A stretch of 64,000 nt of DNA from Hyphomicrobium sp. CS1BSMeth3 (lineage in GTDB: Bacteria > Pseudomonadota > Alphaproteobacteria > Rhizobiales > Hyphomicrobiaceae), in the NCBI RefSeq assembly GCF_900117415.1, contig NZ_FPEI01000006.1, positions 372,001 through 436,000 of the forward strand, written 5' to 3'. The position numbers were made by a program, and so were the translations under genes. The notes under the pieces were generated by a model that did no database searches, was not told the origin of the DNA, and saw nothing but the letters and a program-made list of their open reading frames with translations. Every line of letters begins with the position of its first letter. Position 1 is the first letter of the stretch. Positions 18,445 to 27,354 of the stretch are shown here, piece after piece.

Positions 18445-19104
18445 ATGCTGCCCATTCCCGCCGACATATTCACCGAGCCCGACAATGTTGCTCCGGACGG
18501 GCTGGCCAATCTCGGGCCCCTGCGTCGGTTGGCCGGCGTTTGGCAGGCCGACAAGGGCATCGATATCAACCCCAAGGCCGCGGGGCCGGAACGCCGGGTG
18601 TTTCGCGAGCACATCCGGATGGACCCGATCGATCCGCAGACTAACGGACCCCAGCTCTTCTACGGACTGCGCTATCACATTCACATCAACACGCCCGAGG
18701 AGAAGATCACGTTTCATGATCAGGTCGGCTATTGGCTCTGGGAGCCGGCGACAGGCCTTATCATGCAGAGCGTGACGATCCCGCGCGGCCAGGCTCTCCT
18801 CGCGTCCGGACACGCAAAAGCGGATGACAGGACAATCTCCGTCAAGGCGACGCGGGGCGACACGCGCTACGGCATCTGCTCCACCGAGTTCCTGGACGAG
18901 GCTTTCCGTACGACCAGCTACTGCTGCGCCATCTCCTTCAACGATGACGGAAGCTGGACCTACGACATCCAGACGGAGCTTGTGGTCAAAGGCCGCGAGC
19001 AGCAGCCCTTCAACCATCATGACACCAACACGCTGAAGCTGGTCGAAGCGCCAACACTCAATCCGCTGGCCGTCATTTTGCACCAGGGCGCAAAAGAGAA
19101 GTAG
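18445..19104 (+). CDS. Heme-binding beta-barrel domain protein (nitrobindin/THAP4-like, DUF1794)
   Basis: A 219-residue soluble protein built mainly of beta strands. LGPLRRLAGVWQADKGIDIN at the N-terminus is the G.W.G-type opening of the fatty-acid-binding-protein-like barrel, and GYWLWEPATGLIMQSVTIPRG and NHHDTNTLKLVE match conserved family segments. Family members with a proximal His bind ferric heme, and some isomerise peroxynitrite. Whether this one binds heme is not shown by sequence alone. It follows the M19 genes by 81 bases and could belong to the same transcript. Confidence 0.75.
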   Translation: MLPIPADIFTEPDNVAPDGLANLGPLRRLAGVWQADKGIDINPKAAGPERRVFREHIRMDPIDPQTNGPQLFYGLRYHIHINTPEEKITFHDQVGYWLWEPATGLIMQSVTIPRGQALLASGHAKADDRTISVKATRGDTRYGICSTEFLDEAFRTTSYCCAISFNDDGSWTYDIQTELVVKGREQQPFNHHDTNTLKLVEAPTLNPLAVILHQGAKEK

Positions 19105-19362
19105 CTCTCGGTGAATGAAGGAGATGGCGAGAGAGGCGGATATTTCAAGAAAGATTCGATATATCAATGAGATAGGAAAGGCCGCGAGATCTCCTGAGAC
19201 GATTTGAAATGGCACTTCGGCGGATGCCTCTTCCGCCAAAAATCTCCCGGGCGCGCGCTGATTTTTCCTTCTCGGATCCGCATTGGTCGGGGGAGGTAGC
19301 TCGGGCTTGCGCGCTATCCTCAATGCCGCCAAGGTGAGGCGGGGTCGGACACGGACCGTCGC

Positions 19363-20043
19363 ATGCGTGAATTGAGCATTGGGATCATCGAGGACCTGAC
19401 GCCGAGCTTGGCACCCGCCCAGGCGGATCTGCTTAGCCGGGTCGCAACGCGGATCGCCTACGGCCGCGGTGAGGTGATCTATCGCCAGGGCGAGCCGGCT
19501 CGGCACATCTACCTGCTGCTCGAGGGAGAGGCGCAGTCGGCGCTCCTCAATTTCGCGGGCAATGAGACGCTTCTGCGCATTCATCTGCCGGGCAGCATCC
19601 TTGGGCTGACGGCGCTCGCGAGCGTGCCGTGGCGCGACGCCACCGCCAAGGCCATCCAGCCCACGCTTCTGGCCAAAGTCTCGTCCGATCGCGTTCGAGA
19701 GCTGATCCTGAGCGATCCAGGTCTTGGCCTCAGCCTCATTCAGCTTCTCGTCGACCGCATGCGCGATTTCCATTTCCGTGTCGGCGATCTGCAGGCGCTG
19801 AGTGTCGAGCAGCGCCTGGCGCGCGTGCTGCTCGCCGTCTCACGGCGAGAGCGGGAAATCGAGACAGGGGATCAGCGCCCCGAGATCCATCTCACGCACG
19901 AGGAGCTGGCGCAGCTCGTCGGTTCCCGTCGGCAGACGATCACGGGCATTCTCGGCCGCTTCATGCAGGGCGGCTACATCTCGAAGGCCGGGCGTCGGCT
20001 CTACATCGAGGACGTCGGTGGCCTGATGGGCCTGATGCCCTAA
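19363..20043 (+). CDS. Crp/Fnr-family transcriptional regulator
   Basis: A 226-residue regulator of normal CRP/FNR length. Residues about 15-125 form the cyclic-nucleotide-binding-like barrel (RGEVIYRQGEPARHIYLLLEGEAQ, LPGSILGLTALA). A dimer helix follows and then a winged HTH: LTHEELAQLVGSRRQTITGIL with GRFMQGGYISKAGRRLYIED. The absence of an N-terminal Cys cluster rules out an FNR-type oxygen sensor. The ligand is unknown. A CRP-spaced palindrome lies 12 bases after its stop, before the TTT transporter and mutase genes, so it may control them and perhaps itself. Confidence 0.92.
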   Translation: MRELSIGIIEDLTPSLAPAQADLLSRVATRIAYGRGEVIYRQGEPARHIYLLLEGEAQSALLNFAGNETLLRIHLPGSILGLTALASVPWRDATAKAIQPTLLAKVSSDRVRELILSDPGLGLSLIQLLVDRMRDFHFRVGDLQALSVEQRLARVLLAVSRREREIETGDQRPEIHLTHEELAQLVGSRRQTITGILGRFMQGGYISKAGRRLYIEDVGGLMGLMP

Positions 20044-20054
20044 GTTCACCGCCA

Positions 20055-20072
20055 ATGTCATCGCGCTGACAT
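20055..20072. promoter_or_regulatory. CRP-like operator candidate
   Basis: ATGTCA (20055-20060) and TGACAT (20067-20072) are exact inverted repeats separated by six bases, the arm length and spacing of CRP-superfamily sites (TGTGA-N6-TCACA). The site lies between the Crp/Fnr gene and the first TTT transporter gene. Binding by the neighbouring regulator is inferred from position and symmetry. Confidence 0.5.
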
Positions 20073-20167
20073 ACAGGCGCGCGCCCGTCTGCCTATCGTT
20101 CACGGGCAGTGCTCGACGCTGCATAACCACAAGAAATTCAAACATATGTCCGGGGAGGACGGAGTTC

Positions 20168-21121
20168 ATGCACTCTGCAAGGCATGTGGTCAGCCGACGT
20201 GTCGTCGCGTGTGCCGCGATGCTCGCGGCCCTATTCTCGACCGCGCAAGCTCAAGACTATCCGACGCGGCCGATCGAGATGGTCGTCACCTGGGGGCCCG
20301 GCGGCGGCGCCGATCAGACCGGACGCATGATCGGCAAGCTCCTGGAACCCGAGCTCAAGGTCTCCATTCCCGTCGAGAACGTCGCCGGCAGCTCCGGTGT
20401 TACGGGGTTGAACAAGTTGCTCAGCGGGCAGCCTGAAGGCTACCAGCTCGGTCTTGTTACGGCCGACACGCTGTCGCTGCTGGCAGCCCCCCGCGCGCAA
20501 CGCTGGTCGCTCAACGATCTCGCCATCGTGGCTGTGCTCATCAAGCAGCCCTCCGGCTTCTTCGTTCAGGAGGGTGGTGCCTTCAAGAGCTGGGCGGACG
20601 TCGAGGCCAAAGCCAAGACGACCGAGCTGAAAGTCGGCGTCACCGGTCTCGGCACGCCTGACGAGCTCGCCGTCGAGCAGCTCAAGAAGCACCGCGGGCT
20701 CAAGCTGATCGCAGTGCCGTTCGCCAAGCCGTCCGAGCGCTATGCCTCGGTCCTCGGCGGTCACGCGGATCTCGTCTACGAGCAGGCGGGCGACGTGCGC
20801 TCGTTCATCGACAACAAGCAGCTTCGCCCGGTGTTGTTCCTCGCCAACGAGAAGGTCGAGCCTTTCACCGATATCCCGATCACCAAGGATCTCGGCATGA
20901 ACCTCGTGCTCGACCAATACCGCACGCTCATGGCCAAGGCGGGGACCCCGCCCGAGAGATTGAAGCTCCTGCGCGAGAAGGTAGCCAAGGCCGGCGCCAG
21001 CGCGGAATACAAGAAGTTCCTCGCGGAGGCCTGGGCCGATCCTAACAGCGTGATCGCGGGCGAGCCGGGCATGGCCTATGTCGCCGACCAGATCAAGATC
21101 CTGAAATCGATCTGGCAGTAG
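20168..21121 (+). CDS. Tripartite tricarboxylate transporter substrate-binding protein (TctC/Bug family)
   Basis: A 317-residue periplasmic binding protein. A signal peptide ends near residue 29 (FSTAQAQ). The mature start DYPTRPIEMVVTWGPGGGAD is the standard Bug-family opening. GVTGLGTPDELAVEQL and FAKPSERYASVLGGHADLV are further family blocks. Bug proteins bind carboxylates such as citrate, tricarballylate, nicotinate or amino acids. GGGAGGA and GGAG precede the ATG. It starts a block of eight co-directional genes that ends with the glutamate mutase. Confidence 0.92.
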   Translation: MHSARHVVSRRVVACAAMLAALFSTAQAQDYPTRPIEMVVTWGPGGGADQTGRMIGKLLEPELKVSIPVENVAGSSGVTGLNKLLSGQPEGYQLGLVTADTLSLLAAPRAQRWSLNDLAIVAVLIKQPSGFFVQEGGAFKSWADVEAKAKTTELKVGVTGLGTPDELAVEQLKKHRGLKLIAVPFAKPSERYASVLGGHADLVYEQAGDVRSFIDNKQLRPVLFLANEKVEPFTDIPITKDLGMNLVLDQYRTLMAKAGTPPERLKLLREKVAKAGASAEYKKFLAEAWADPNSVIAGEPGMAYVADQIKILKSIWQ

Positions 21122-21138
21122 TGCGGCGAGGGCAGACG

Positions 21139-21723
21139 ATGATGATCTTGGATATAGTGCGGCGCGCTGCGCCGTTCATGATGGTGCTCGGCGTCGGCGT
21201 ATGGCTTTGGACCGTCGCCAATGACTTTGCCATATCGACCACGCTCGGGCGTGCGGGGCCCGATCTCTGGCCGAAGATCATCCTCGTCCTGCTGATCGGC
21301 GCGGCCTTGTGGGGCGTCCTGGAGGCCGCTCTCAAGTCGCGCTCCGACGACGACACGAGCATCCTCATCACCAATGCCACCCGCTCGGCCGGCCATGAGG
21401 AGGATGCGCGCAAGGATCTGGAGGGAGATGCGGCAGACGGCGAGAAGCGGCCGGTCTTCGCGATGCTCGGCATTGCATCCATGCTCGGCTATGTCGCGGT
21501 CATTCCTTACCTGGGCTTCATCGTCTCGACGTTCCTGCTGCTGCTCGCGATCATGACGTTCGCCGGCTATGAGAAGCGGCTCCGCGCCGCGCTCATTGCC
21601 GCGATCGGCGCCTTCGTCTTCTTCATCGTGTTCCAGCGCCTCGTCTATGTGTCGCTGCCGATGGGCGCAGGCCCATTCAGAGATCTGACGCTGGCGCTGA
21701 TGGCGCTCCTCGGCGTTCGCTAG
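21139..21723 (+). CDS. Tripartite tricarboxylate transporter TctB family protein
   Basis: A 194-residue membrane protein with four helices, the small subunit of a TTT importer. The helices are at about 8-28, 42-62, 112-150 (two) and 158-185, with a charged cytoplasmic loop (about 70-105) longer than usual. FALGVGVWLW-like first helix and LGRAGPDLWPKIILVLLIGA match TctB. The GTG at 21121 overlaps the tctC stop, but GAGGG before the ATG at 21139 makes that the likelier start. It lies ten bases before tctA. Confidence 0.85.
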   Translation: MMILDIVRRAAPFMMVLGVGVWLWTVANDFAISTTLGRAGPDLWPKIILVLLIGAALWGVLEAALKSRSDDDTSILITNATRSAGHEEDARKDLEGDAADGEKRPVFAMLGIASMLGYVAVIPYLGFIVSTFLLLLAIMTFAGYEKRLRAALIAAIGAFVFFIVFQRLVYVSLPMGAGPFRDLTLALMALLGVR

Positions 21724-21732
21724 GGGGCGGCG

Positions 21733-23247
21733 ATGGACACACTCATCAATCTCGCGCACGGCTTCGGTACGGTCTTTCAGCCGCTCAATCTGCTGTTCCT
21801 CTTCGTCGGTCTCGTTCTCGGCCTGCTCGTCGCCGTGCTGCCGGGATTGACCCTGGTCATGGGCGTCGTGCTGGCCCTGCCCTTTACCTACGGCATGGGC
21901 GTGATTCCGGCCGTCATCCTGCTCACGGCCATGTACGTCTCCGGCACGTACGGCGGTGCCTTCACCTCGATCCTCTTCCGCATTCCCGGCGAGCCGATCG
22001 ACGTGCCGCTGCTGTGGGACGGCTATCCCATGGCGCGCGCGGGCGAACCGGCGTTGGCGCTCGGCTGGACGCTCTTTGCGGCACTGGCAGGTGGTCTCGT
22101 CGCCGCGATCGCGATGGTGTTCCTGTCGGGGCCGGTGGCCGTGATCGCCTTGTCCTTGTCGACGCCCGAATACTTCGCGGTGATCCTGCTCGGGCTCTCC
22201 TCGGTCGTCGCCCTCGGCGGCAGCTCCCTGCCCAAAGCCCTCATATCGCTCGCGCTCGGCCTGCTGTTCTCGAGCGTAGGCACGGACCCCACGTACGGCG
22301 AGCTCAGGTTCGACTTCGGCATTCCGATGCTCAGCGACGGCATCGAATACCTGCTGGTCATGGTCGGTGCCTACGGCCTCGGCGAGGTGCTGACGCGGAT
22401 GGAGCAGCGCTCGAAGTCGGTCAGCGTGTCGTCGGTCGGCGACATTCGCACCAAGCTGCCGAGTCTGAGCGCGCTCATGGACGTCAAGTCCAGCCTGTTC
22501 AGGGGCTCGTTCGTCGGCTTTCTCGTCGGCGTCATTCCCGGCGCCGGCGCGACGATTGCGTCGTTCGTGAGCTATGGCCTCGAAAGCCAGTACGGCAAGC
22601 GCCGTCGCCAGCTCGGCACAGGCATTCCCGAAGGCATCGTCGCGCCGCAATCGGCCGCGACCGCATCGGTCGGCGGGGCGATGGTGCCGCTGCTGACCAT
22701 GGGTATCCCTGGTTCCGGCGCCACCGCGATCATCATGGCGGCGTTCATGCTGCAGGGCGTGCAGCCGGGCCCGCACGTCTTCTTCAAGTCGGGCGACATC
22801 GTCTACGCCGTATTCGCGTCGGTGTTCGTCGGCGTGATCGGCATGTGCCTCATCGGCTACTTCGCCATCAAGCTGCTGGTGCGCGTGCTCGCCTTCCCGG
22901 AGGCCATCACGTCCGCCTTCGTCGTCATGTTCTGCTTCATGGGCGCGATGGCGTCGCGCTCCACGGTCGGCGATCTCTGGGTCATCGTCTCCTTCGGCAT
23001 CCTCGGCTATCTCTTCGAGCGCTTCCGCTTTCCCATCGCGCCGATGGTGCTCGGAGCGATCCTCGGGCCGCTCGCCGAGACGAGCTTCATGACCACCATG
23101 ATCAGCTTCTCCAATGACTGGACGGTCTTCTTCACGCGGCCCGTGAGCGGCGCGATCATGGCGCTCGTGGTGCTGGCGCTGATCTACCCGACGATCAGCG
23201 ATTGGATGGCGCGGCGTCGTCAGGCGCGGCGCGTGCAAAGGACGTGA
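21733..23247 (+). CDS. Tripartite tricarboxylate transporter permease TctA
   Basis: A 504-residue integral membrane protein with about 11-12 helices, the normal TctA size. Conserved blocks include GLVLGLLVAVLPGLTLVMGV, YVSGTYGGAFTSILFRIPGE, GFLVGVIPGAGATIASFVSY and GAMVPLLTMGIPGSGATAII. It forms the import channel with TctB, using the ion gradient, for substrate delivered by the TctC-type protein encoded upstream. GGGGCGGCG lies before the ATG. The following enzyme genes suggest the imported compound feeds the mutase pathway. Confidence 0.94.
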   Translation: MDTLINLAHGFGTVFQPLNLLFLFVGLVLGLLVAVLPGLTLVMGVVLALPFTYGMGVIPAVILLTAMYVSGTYGGAFTSILFRIPGEPIDVPLLWDGYPMARAGEPALALGWTLFAALAGGLVAAIAMVFLSGPVAVIALSLSTPEYFAVILLGLSSVVALGGSSLPKALISLALGLLFSSVGTDPTYGELRFDFGIPMLSDGIEYLLVMVGAYGLGEVLTRMEQRSKSVSVSSVGDIRTKLPSLSALMDVKSSLFRGSFVGFLVGVIPGAGATIASFVSYGLESQYGKRRRQLGTGIPEGIVAPQSAATASVGGAMVPLLTMGIPGSGATAIIMAAFMLQGVQPGPHVFFKSGDIVYAVFASVFVGVIGMCLIGYFAIKLLVRVLAFPEAITSAFVVMFCFMGAMASRSTVGDLWVIVSFGILGYLFERFRFPIAPMVLGAILGPLAETSFMTTMISFSNDWTVFFTRPVSGAIMALVVLALIYPTISDWMARRRQARRVQRT

Positions 23248-23344
23248 AGAGGTTCGGGGCTGTCTTCTTTGTCATCGAACTGACAGACGGACTGCGCGCG
23301 TTGTGGAACGAAGTGGCCTGCATCCGAAGGCGAGACCGAGTGCG

Positions 23345-24334
23345 ATGAAGGCCATCCAAGTCGAGAAGTTCGGCGGCCCCGAGCGACTGATGCTGGCGGA
23401 CGTATCGAAGCCGCGACCTGGGCTGGGCGAGGTGTTGGTGCGCCTCGCCTATGCCGGCGTGAACTACATCGACGTCTATATGCGCGACGGCAGCTATGCC
23501 CGCTCGCACACCTATCAGACGCCACTGCCCATGACGATCGGCATGGAGGGTGCCGGTCGCATCGAGGAGGTCGGCGAGGGCGTCAGCGGCCTCTCGGTCG
23601 GCGATACGGTCGCCTATTGCCTCTCGCGCGGCAGCTACGCCGAGTTCGCCGTCGTGCCGGCCTGGAAGGTCGTGCGCGTGCCGGCTGGCATCGATCTTGC
23701 CATCGCGACGACGCTCATGCTTCAGGGCTCGACCGCGCACTATCTCTCCCGCTCGGCATTTCCGCTAAAGCGCGGCGATACGTGCCTCGTGCACGCTGGA
23801 GCGGGCGGCGTCGGCCAGCTTCTTGTTCAACTCGCCAAGCGCGCCGGTGCAACCGTTATCGCCACGGTCGGAAGCGAGGACAAAGCGCGGCTCGCTCGCG
23901 AGCGCGGTGCCGATCACACGATCCTCTATCGCCAGATGGACTTCGGCGCCGAGGTGCGCCGTCTGACCGATGGCCGTGGTGTCGATGTGGTCTATGACTC
24001 AGTTGGCCGCGATACCCTTCCTCGCAGCTTTCGCGCGCTCAAGCGGCGCGGGGTCTGCATCAGCTTTGGCGCGAGCTCCGGACAGCCCGAACCGGTCCCA
24101 TTGCTCGAGCTGGCGGAAGCAGGTTCGGTCTTTCTCACGCGGCCGCATCTCGCCGACTACATGGCGAGCGCCGACGAGATCCGCGCGCGGGCTGCGGATC
24201 TCTTCGCCGCAGTCGCGGAGGGCGCGCTGCACGTCGCCATCGACAAAGTATTCCCGCTTGCCGAGGCCTCGGCCGCACACGGCACGATCGAGGGCCGCGC
24301 CACGCGCGGCAAGTTGCTGCTGAAGATCCACTGA
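23345..24334 (+). CDS. Quinone oxidoreductase-like zinc-free MDR family enzyme (QOR)
   Basis: A 329-residue medium-chain dehydrogenase/reductase of the NADPH:quinone reductase type. It has the QOR opening MKAIQVEKFGGPERLML, GVNYIDVYMRDGSY in place of the zinc ligands, and the NADPH motif HAGAGGVGQLLVQLAKRAGA. The frame is open from 23303; the ATG at 23345 gives the family start. It stands 97 bases after tctA and 18 bases before the enolase-superfamily gene. Such enzymes reduce quinones or alpha,beta-unsaturated carbonyls with NADPH; the latter would fit reduction of an unsaturated acid derivative in the pathway, but this is speculation. Confidence 0.92.
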   Translation: MKAIQVEKFGGPERLMLADVSKPRPGLGEVLVRLAYAGVNYIDVYMRDGSYARSHTYQTPLPMTIGMEGAGRIEEVGEGVSGLSVGDTVAYCLSRGSYAEFAVVPAWKVVRVPAGIDLAIATTLMLQGSTAHYLSRSAFPLKRGDTCLVHAGAGGVGQLLVQLAKRAGATVIATVGSEDKARLARERGADHTILYRQMDFGAEVRRLTDGRGVDVVYDSVGRDTLPRSFRALKRRGVCISFGASSGQPEPVPLLELAEAGSVFLTRPHLADYMASADEIRARAADLFAAVAEGALHVAIDKVFPLAEASAAHGTIEGRATRGKLLLKIH

Positions 24335-24352
24335 GCACGAGAGATCGCCACC

Positions 24353-25432
24353 GTGATCGAGGATGTCCGACTTGACCGCCTGCGGCTGCCGCTCAAGGAG
24401 CCCTACAAGCTCGCGCTCGGTCCGGTCACGGCTTTCGACACCATCATCGCGCGCATCGTCGTCAACGGCCGCGAGGGCCTCGGCGAAGCGACCATTCTCA
24501 CCGGCTATACGGACGAGACAATCGATGAAGCTTGGCCGCGTGCGGCGGCATTGGCTTCGCGGCTCGTCGGTCTCAGCAGCGACGCCGCCAAGGCTCTCGC
24601 CGAGCAGGACCTCGAAGATGCGCCGTTCACGCTGACGGCCTTCGTCACCGCCATCGAGATGGCAGAGGGCCACCCCTTGCTCGCCATCGACGCCGACGAG
24701 GAAGTTCCGCTGCTGGCCGGCATCAATGCGACGGACTTCGCCGGCATCGAGCGCGAGATCGAAGCTGCCGTGGTGGCCGGATACGGCACGCTCAAGATCA
24801 AGGCGGGCTTCGATGTCGAGGCGGACCTGAAGCGCGTCGCCTTCATTCAGAAATCCAATCGCGGGCGCGCCAAGCTGCGGCTCGACGCCAATCAGGGCTA
24901 CAGTCGCGCGCACGGCGTGCGGTTTGCCTCGGCGCTGGCGCCAGAGTCCATCGAGCTGCTCGAGCAGCCGTGCCACGCCGATGATTGGGAGGCATCTGCG
25001 GCCATCGCCGCCGTGAGCACGGTGCCGCTCATGCTGGATGAGTCCATTTACGGGCTCGAGGACATCAAGCGCGCTGCTGCGCTGAGGGCATCCTTCGTGA
25101 AGTTGAAGCTCATGAAGATGAGCAGCCTCACGAAGCTCGCCGAGGGCCTAAACCTCATCCGCGATCTCGGCATGCAGCCCGTGCTGGGTAATGGCGTGGC
25201 GAGCGATCTCGGCTGCTGGATGGAGGCCTGCGTCGCGCGTCGCACCATCACCAACGCCGGCGAGATGAACGGCTTCCTCCGTCAGCGCACACCGATCGCG
25301 GCGGCGCCGATCGCCGTCAGGCGAGGGAGTATGCAACTCGAGGCCGGCATGATGACGGCCCTCGATGATGCGCGCATTGCCGCTGCTCGCGTGTCGCAGA
25401 TGCATGCCGGCCGGCTCAGTTCAGTGAAATGA
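24353..25432 (+). CDS. Enolase-superfamily enzyme (mandelate racemase/muconate lactonizing group)
   Basis: A 359-residue member of the MLE-like enolases. The catalytic set is complete: Lys148 and Lys150 (KIK motif), metal ligands Asp178 (LDAN), Glu204 (EQP) and Asp229 (LDES), and Lys250/Lys252 (KLKLMK) on the opposite face. This pattern fits racemases, epimerases, cycloisomerases and o-succinylbenzoate synthases. Methylaspartate ammonia-lyase belongs to the same superfamily but is longer and lacks the KxK pair, so this is probably not that enzyme. The start is GTG at 24353. It overlaps the mutase small-subunit gene by four bases (ATGA), tying it to the mutase. Its substrate is unknown. Confidence 0.9.
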   Translation: MIEDVRLDRLRLPLKEPYKLALGPVTAFDTIIARIVVNGREGLGEATILTGYTDETIDEAWPRAAALASRLVGLSSDAAKALAEQDLEDAPFTLTAFVTAIEMAEGHPLLAIDADEEVPLLAGINATDFAGIEREIEAAVVAGYGTLKIKAGFDVEADLKRVAFIQKSNRGRAKLRLDANQGYSRAHGVRFASALAPESIELLEQPCHADDWEASAAIAAVSTVPLMLDESIYGLEDIKRAAALRASFVKLKLMKMSSLTKLAEGLNLIRDLGMQPVLGNGVASDLGCWMEACVARRTITNAGEMNGFLRQRTPIAAAPIAVRRGSMQLEAGMMTALDDARIAAARVSQMHAGRLSSVK

Positions 25433-25917
25433 ATGGAATGACCATGGTCGACAATGCCGCTCTCCCGCGCGCGACAGGCGCCGCCATCAACAAGACGCTG
25501 ATCACGGGCGTCATCGGCTCCGACACGCACATCGTCGGCAACCGCATTCTCTCTATCGCTCTGGAAAACGCGGGCTTCAAGGTGATCGCGCTCGGCGCGC
25601 TCACGCCGGCCGCTGACTTCATCAAGGCAGCGATCGAGACAGCCGCCGATGCCATCCTCGTCTCGTCGCTCTATGGACTTGGCGAGCTCGACTGCCGCGG
25701 CTTCCGCGAGCAGTGCATCGAAGCTGGCCTCGATGACATCCTGCTCTATGTCGGCGGCAACCTCGTCGTCGGCAAGCGAAGCTGGGAGGAGACCGAGCGC
25801 ACATTCCTCGGCATGGGCTTCAATCGCGCCTTTCCGCCGGGCACGCGTACGGACGCCGTCATCGACGCGCTCAACTGCGATTTCGCGACGCGCTCGGCGC
25901 TTGTCCCTTCAACCTAA
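25429..25917 (+). CDS. glmS: Methylaspartate (glutamate) mutase, cobalamin-binding small subunit
   Basis: A 162-residue B12-binding subunit. The cobalamin motif DxHxxG is present as Asp32, His34 and Gly37 in [11 protein letters not shown], followed by [10 protein letters not shown] and [13 protein letters not shown], which complete the B12-binding fold. With GlmE it catalyses the reversible rearrangement of L-glutamate to (2S,3S)-3-methylaspartate using adenosylcobalamin. The first ATG overlaps the preceding stop; ATGs at 25438 and 25444 are alternatives. It is followed by genes for the reactivase and large subunit in the usual S-L-E order. Confidence 0.93.
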   Translation: MNGMTMVDNAALPRATGAAINKTLITGVIGSDTHIVGNRILSIALENAGFKVIALGALTPAADFIKAAIETAADAILVSSLYGLGELDCRGFREQCIEAGLDDILLYVGGNLVVGKRSWEETERTFLGMGFNRAFPPGTRTDAVIDALNCDFATRSALVPST

Positions 25918-25929
25918 GCTCGCTTGCGC

Positions 25930-27354
25930 ATGTCCGCCGCTCTTCTCATCGACTTCGGCTCGACCTACACCAAGCTCCGTGCGGTGGATGTCGAGGCACG
26001 CCGCGTTCTTGCTACGGCGCAGGGACCTTCGACAGTGACGAGCGATGTCACCATCGGCCTCGACCTCGCGCTCGCCGCGCTTGAGCGTAAGCTCGGACGC
26101 CTGCCCAAATTCACGCATCGCCTTGCCTCGTCCTCGGCGGCCGGCGGTCTCAGGATGGTGACGATCGGTCTTGTGAAGGAGCTGACCGCTGAAGCCGCAC
26201 GGCAAGCCGCGCTCGGCGCTGGCGCCAAGCTCGTCGGTGCCTTTGCCTATCGCCTCACACCAAGTGATCTCAGCGCCATCGAGGCACTGGCGCCGGACAT
26301 CATCCTGCTCGCCGGCGGCACGGACGGCGGCAATGCCGAGGTCGTGCGCCACAATGGCGCGCGGCTTTCCGCGTCGACCTTGCAGTGTGCCATCATTGTT
26401 GCCTGCAATCGCGATGTCGCCGAAGAAGTCGTCGCCGGCCTGAGCGCCGCGGGCAAGAATGCCATCCTCACGCGAAACGTCATGCCCGCATTCGGCGTGC
26501 TGGAGATCGATCCGGCGCGGGACGCCATCCGCGAGGTCTTCATTTCCCGCATCGTGCACGCCAAGGGCATCGACCGCGCCGCCGCCCAAGTCGATGCCGT
26601 GCTCATGCCGACACCGGCCGCGGTCATGGAAGGTGCGCGCCTGCTCTCGGAGGGCACGGCCCGCCACGCTGGTCTCGGCGATCTCCTCGTCGTGGACATC
26701 GGCGGTGCGACCACCGACGTGCACTCCGTGGCTGTCGGCGCGCCTAGGCGCGATGGCGTCGTGCAGTACGGCCTGCCCGAGCCATTCGTGAAGCGGACCG
26801 TCGAGGGCGATCTCGGCATGCGCCACAATGCGCGCGCCATTGTCGAAGCCGCCGGCCCTTCGGTGTTCGCCACGCGCGCGGGCCTTACGGAAACCGAGCT
26901 GAACGCGATGCTCGACGCCATCGAGGCCGATGTCGAGCGCCTGCCGTCGACACAGGCCGAGATTGCACTCGACGAAGCGCTCGCATGGACGGCGGTGCGC
27001 ATTGCCGTCGGTCGCCACGCCGGCACGTCCGAAATCGTCCAGACCGTGCAGGGACCAGTCACCATGCAGCGTGGCAAGGATCTCTCGGGCGTGACGACCG
27101 TCATTGGTACGGGCGGTCCGCTCGCACATGGTGCCACGCCGTCGTCCGTGCTCAAGGCCGCGCTCGCCGATCCCGCAGATCCATACTCGCTGCGGCCGCT
27201 GCGTCCGACGCTCTGCATTGACGCCGACTACCTGCTCTATGCGGGCGGTCTGCTCGCCGCAATCGATCCCGATGCTGCCTTCGAGATCGCGCGCACGTCG
27301 CTCCGCCCATTGGAAGAAAGGGAAGCGCATGAACCTCGCAGTCAGATCGCGTGA
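25930..27354 (+). CDS. glmL: Methylaspartate mutase accessory protein (GlmL/MutL), reactivating ATPase
   Basis: A 474-residue protein of the actin/Hsp70-like ATPase fold. The N-terminal phosphate-1 motif is IDFGSTYTKLRAVD, and the second ATP-binding block is VVDIGGATTDVHSV. LLAGGTDGGN is also characteristic. MutL-type proteins occur between the two subunits of glutamate mutase and are thought to replace damaged cobalamin. The ATG at 25930 is chosen over the TTG at 25924. It overlaps glmE by 26 bases. Confidence 0.92.
   Translation: MSAALLIDFGSTYTKLRAVDVEARRVLATAQGPSTVTSDVTIGLDLALAALERKLGRLPKFTHRLASSSAAGGLRMVTIGLVKELTAEAARQAALGAGAKLVGAFAYRLTPSDLSAIEALAPDIILLAGGTDGGNAEVVRHNGARLSASTLQCAIIVACNRDVAEEVVAGLSAAGKNAILTRNVMPAFGVLEIDPARDAIREVFISRIVHAKGIDRAAAQVDAVLMPTPAAVMEGARLLSEGTARHAGLGDLLVVDIGGATTDVHSVAVGAPRRDGVVQYGLPEPFVKRTVEGDLGMRHNARAIVEAAGPSVFATRAGLTETELNAMLDAIEADVERLPSTQAEIALDEALAWTAVRIAVGRHAGTSEIVQTVQGPVTMQRGKDLSGVTTVIGTGGPLAHGATPSSVLKAALADPADPYSLRPLRPTLCIDADYLLYAGGLLAAIDPDAAFEIARTSLRPLEEREAHEPRSQIA

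Noticed and set aside
20044-20167. Cobalamin riboswitch ahead of the B12-dependent mutase block
   Set aside because: The gap before tctC is only about 124 bases, and no B12-box-like conserved core was recognised there. The other gaps in the block are shorter, so no riboswitch is called.
21076-23238. A 720-codon reverse-strand open frame across the TctB and TctA genes
   Set aside because: It is the antisense shadow of two well-supported transporter genes; its protein is an Arg/His/Glu-rich low-complexity sequence caused by GC-rich codon bias.
24353-25432. Methylaspartate ammonia-lyase
   Set aside because: The position next to the mutase invites this name, but the KxK motif and length match the mandelate racemase/muconate lactonizing group instead.
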